Assembly: GCF_036013745.1 (NCBI RefSeq)
Contig: NZ_CP107880.1
Location: 1,860,001 to 1,924,000, forward strand
Reading direction: 5' to 3'
Length of the DNA stretch: 64,000 nt
DNA from: Streptomyces sp. NBC_00483
Lineage (GTDB): Bacteria; Actinomycetota; Actinomycetes; Streptomycetales; Streptomycetaceae
Made by a program: the position numbers and the translations under genes. Shown here in pieces: positions 61,848 through 64,000 of the stretch (positions are counted from its first letter, which is position 1; every line of letters starts with the position of its first letter). A model generated the notes under the pieces. That model was not told where the DNA came from. It worked only from the letters and a program-made list of their open reading frames with translations, and did not search any database.

Positions 61848-62723
61848 ATGGACTACCCCGCCTCAGCGGTACGCCAAGCCGTCACCCGGGCACTGGCAGA
61901 GGATCACGCGAACGACGACATCACCACCCGCTGGGCCGTCCCCGCGAAACTTCACGACGAGGCCGAGATCATCGCCAAGCAGCCCGGCACCGTCTGCGGC
62001 CTGCAAACGGTCTCCGAGGTGTTCCGTCAGATCGACACCGACGTCTTCGTGAAGGAACTCGTACCGGAGGGGAGCTTCGCCCACCAGGGCCAGGCAGTGG
62101 TCCGACTCAGCGGCAGAACCCGCAGCCTCCTGACGGGCGAACGCACCGTCCTCAACTTTCTCCAACGCATGTGCGGCATCGCCACCCTCGCCAAGGCATA
62201 CGTCGACATGGTCGCCGACCTGGGCGTGCAAGTGCTCGACACCCGCAAGACAGCCCCCGGCCTGCGTGCCATCGACAAGTACGCTGCCGCGTCAGGCGGT
62301 GTGAGCAGCCATCGGCTCGACCTCTCGGCCATGGTGCTGCTGAAGGAGAACCACATCGCGGCCGCCGGCGGGATCACCCCGGCGATCGACGCCGTCCGCG
62401 CGGGCATGGCCGATGAGGGCCGCGAGACACTCATCGACGTCGAGGTCGAGAACGTGTCTCAAGCAGTCGAAGCCCTCCACGCGGGCGCTTCCTGGATCAT
62501 GCTCGACGACATGTCCGTCACCGAAATCGGAGAGGTCGTTCGGGCCCGGGACGCCATCGCCCCAGGCCGACGAGTCGTCCTGGAGGCATCCGGAGGGATC
62601 ACCCTCGAACGCCTCAGGCCGATCGCCGAATCCGGAGTGGACAAGATCTCCGTAGGAACACTCACCCACAGCGCACCGGCGCTCGACCTCAGCATGCTGC
62701 TGACGAGGGCGACGGGCGCTTAA
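61848..62723 (+). CDS. nadC: Quinolinate (nicotinate-nucleotide) pyrophosphorylase
   Basis: The 291-aa protein has the NadC signatures DTRKTAPGLRAIDKYA, SHRLDLSAMVLLKENH, EVENVSQAVEAL and MLDDMSV plus LEASGGI. It converts quinolinate and PRPP to nicotinate mononucleotide in de novo NAD synthesis. ATG 61848 follows GAGGACC; GTG 61830 is a less likely start. It is not next to nadA/nadB, which are usually clustered with nadC in Streptomyces, so this may be an extra copy co-transcribed with HxlR. Confidence 0.88.
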   Translation: MDYPASAVRQAVTRALAEDHANDDITTRWAVPAKLHDEAEIIAKQPGTVCGLQTVSEVFRQIDTDVFVKELVPEGSFAHQGQAVVRLSGRTRSLLTGERTVLNFLQRMCGIATLAKAYVDMVADLGVQVLDTRKTAPGLRAIDKYAAASGGVSSHRLDLSAMVLLKENHIAAAGGITPAIDAVRAGMADEGRETLIDVEVENVSQAVEALHAGASWIMLDDMSVTEIGEVVRARDAIAPGRRVVLEASGGITLERLRPIAESGVDKISVGTLTHSAPALDLSMLLTRATGA

Positions 62724-62901
62724 CGGCTGCCTCGTCACCCGAGAAACGCCAGTCGAACCTGCCGGCGAGGATTGTCCCTGTTGGTGTCCGCCACCCCACT
62801 CGAAACCCGAGTCCGATGGCAACACGACTGCACCACCGCAGCGTAAGTACCCGCTGTCCACGGCCATGGGGGAGCTTCAGTGCGGTATTGCCGTTGTGCA
62901 G

Positions 62902-64000
62902 TCAAGGGCGCTCCGGTGGGCGCCGTCGCAGAAAGTGCCAGGCGAGTCCGAACAGGAAGGTGAAGACGACGGCGAAGACGAGCATCGTGGTCCGGTAGGC
63001 GGTGATGTAGGTGTCGGTGGAAGCGGCGATGACCTGTTTCATGAGGTCGGTGCCCTGGGCCCACTTGGGCACGTTGCCGTCCTGGAACCAGCCGGCGACC
63101 GTGGTCTGCTCCGACGGTGTCAGGCCGAGGTCGGCCAGCTTGTCCGGCAGGCCGCGGCCCAGGCCCCCGTAGAGCAGGGTCGAGCTGATCGCTGAGCCGA
63201 GGGCGAAGGATGCCTGGCCGACCGCGGGTTTGCTGGCCACCGTGACGCCCACGAGGTCGGGCGGTGGTACCTCGACGTAGAAGCCGCCCGCCGCGGTCTC
63301 CGTGAGCATCCGCGAGAAGCCGCCGACGACGAGAGCGAGGGCGAACACCCAGTACGGTGTCGAGGCGCCGGCCACCGCGAGCAGGAACATCGCGAGCGCC
63401 ACCCCGGCGAGGCCGAGCAGCACCAGGCTCTCGGGCCGCCGCCCGCGCGCGGCGAGCCGGCCCGCCGCGAACGCGCCGATCACCATGGCGAGGGTCGCGG
63501 GGAGCTGGCCGAGTGTCACGCCGAGCGGGCTGTACGCGTAGACGTACTGCCACAGCAGTGCCAGTTGGAGTGCCATGACGGCCTGCCACATGTTGAAGGA
63601 CACGTCGGCGACGAGGGCACCCGCGAGACCGCGGTTCTTGAACAGGTGGACGGGCAGGGCGGGTTCGTCGTAGCGGATCTCCCACCATACGAACGCGACG
63701 AGGGCCACCACGCCGAGCACCACCGGGACGAGGACCCGTGCGGTCAGCCAGCCGTGGGAGGCGTTGCTGACGCCCCAGATGAGGCCCGTCAGGCCGAGGG
63801 CGACGAGCACCAGGCCCACCGGGTCGGCCTTGCGGCGGTGCACGGCCTTGGAGCGGGGCACGTAGACCTTGTTGAGGATCAGGGCGAGCGCGGCGACGAC
63901 GGGCACCACCAGGTAGCCGAGCCGCCAGTTCGCCCCGATGAGGCCGCCGCCGATCACCGTCAGCGGCAGCGCGATGCCCACCTGGCCGGTGAAGTACAGA
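62902..64000 (-). CDS. DHA2-type MFS transporter (5' end outside window)
   Basis: The frame is open from the window edge (the visible part begins LYFTGQVGIALPL) down to the stop at 62902. About eight or nine TM helices of the C-terminal two-thirds are present. The segment GGGLIGANWRLGYLVVPV, which resembles DHA2 motif C, marks TM5-6. The first TM helices and start lie beyond 64000. The 178-bp gap to nadC holds nothing recognised. Confidence 0.8.
   Translation of the reverse strand, partial: LYFTGQVGIALPLTVIGGGLIGANWRLGYLVVPVVAALALILNKVYVPRSKAVHRRKADPVGLVLVALGLTGLIWGVSNASHGWLTARVLVPVVLGVVALVAFVWWEIRYDEPALPVHLFKNRGLAGALVADVSFNMWQAVMALQLALLWQYVYAYSPLGVTLGQLPATLAMVIGAFAAGRLAARGRRPESLVLLGLAGVALAMFLLAVAGASTPYWVFALALVVGGFSRMLTETAAGGFYVEVPPPDLVGVTVASKPAVGQASFALGSAISSTLLYGGLGRGLPDKLADLGLTPSEQTTVAGWFQDGNVPKWAQGTDLMKQVIAASTDTYITAYRTTMLVFAVVFTFLFGLAWHFLRRRPPERP

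Noticed and set aside
1..64000. Search for tRNA, rRNA, IS elements, prophage and integrase genes
   Set aside because: No candidate cloverleaf, transposase or integrase sequence was recognised by eye.

Overview
The window is a high-GC actinomycete chromosome segment, almost certainly Streptomyces. The grounds are frequent GTG starts, many 4-nt start/stop overlaps (ATGA/GTGA), an LPDTG-anchored surface protein, a twin-arginine GH11 xylanase, and an abundance of TetR, MarR, HxlR, LuxR and LacI regulators. No tRNA, rRNA, IS element, CRISPR array or prophage was seen.

Layout. (1) 3-1226: C-terminal part of a penicillin-acylase-family Ntn hydrolase. (2) 1274-17078: a cell-wall polymer locus. It has four paralogous GT2 glycosyltransferases with TarS-like C-terminal extensions, three SGNH esterase-like proteins, a CDP-glycerol glycerophosphotransferase-family membrane protein, a fused CDP-ribitol synthase (cytidylyltransferase plus SDR reductase) and an Ig-like protein. 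It is followed by a sortase-anchored DUF11-type surface protein (17244-19778). Two of the GT2s and one SGNH protein have altered catalytic motifs. (3) 19955-21725: a macrolide-type GT1 and a GNAT acetyltransferase. (4) 21694-26025: a three-gene CHAT-protease module of unknown role. (5) 26227-27060: PIG-L deacetylase. (6) 27108-32752: a TetR-controlled acyl-CoA/catabolic operon (MaoC-SCP2 protein, alpha/beta hydrolase, acyl-AMP ligase, MHS transporter). (7) 32820-35947: dGTPase, a stretch of gene relics, and a membrane metallophosphoesterase. (8) 36056-42863: the most interesting locus. It encodes, on one strand, a Crp-type regulator with a cyclic-nucleotide pocket, a class III nucleotide cyclase, a P-loop/HEAT-like protein, an SPFH/coiled-coil protein, a Pycsar-type TM effector (DUF5706) and an M48 membrane peptidase. 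This looks like an expanded Pycsar-like anti-phage or stress-signalling operon. (9) 43415-48546: acyl-CoA ligase, DHA2 exporter with MarR regulator, a large gene-poor gap, and a NUDIX hydrolase. (10) 48744-56442: a xylan-utilisation locus (LacI regulator, ABC importer, GH3 glycosidase, GH11 xylanase) with repeated CGAAA-N3-TTTCG operator candidates. (11) 56518-64000: aminopeptidase P, LuxR-type regulator, TetR/methyltransferase pair, CMD-family protein with a coupled one-TM small protein, HxlR regulator, nadC, and a truncated DHA2 transporter.

In the wall locus the fusion enzyme would supply CDP-ribitol, the CDP-glycerol-transferase-like protein would polymerise or prime, and the GT2s would decorate the polymer. 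In the xylan locus GH11 cuts xylan outside the cell, the ABC system imports oligomers, GH3 hydrolyses them inside, and the LacI protein senses the sugar. In the Pycsar-like locus the cyclase would make a cyclic nucleotide that is read by the TM effector and/or the Crp-like protein. The calls rest on motif reading only; no database search was run.
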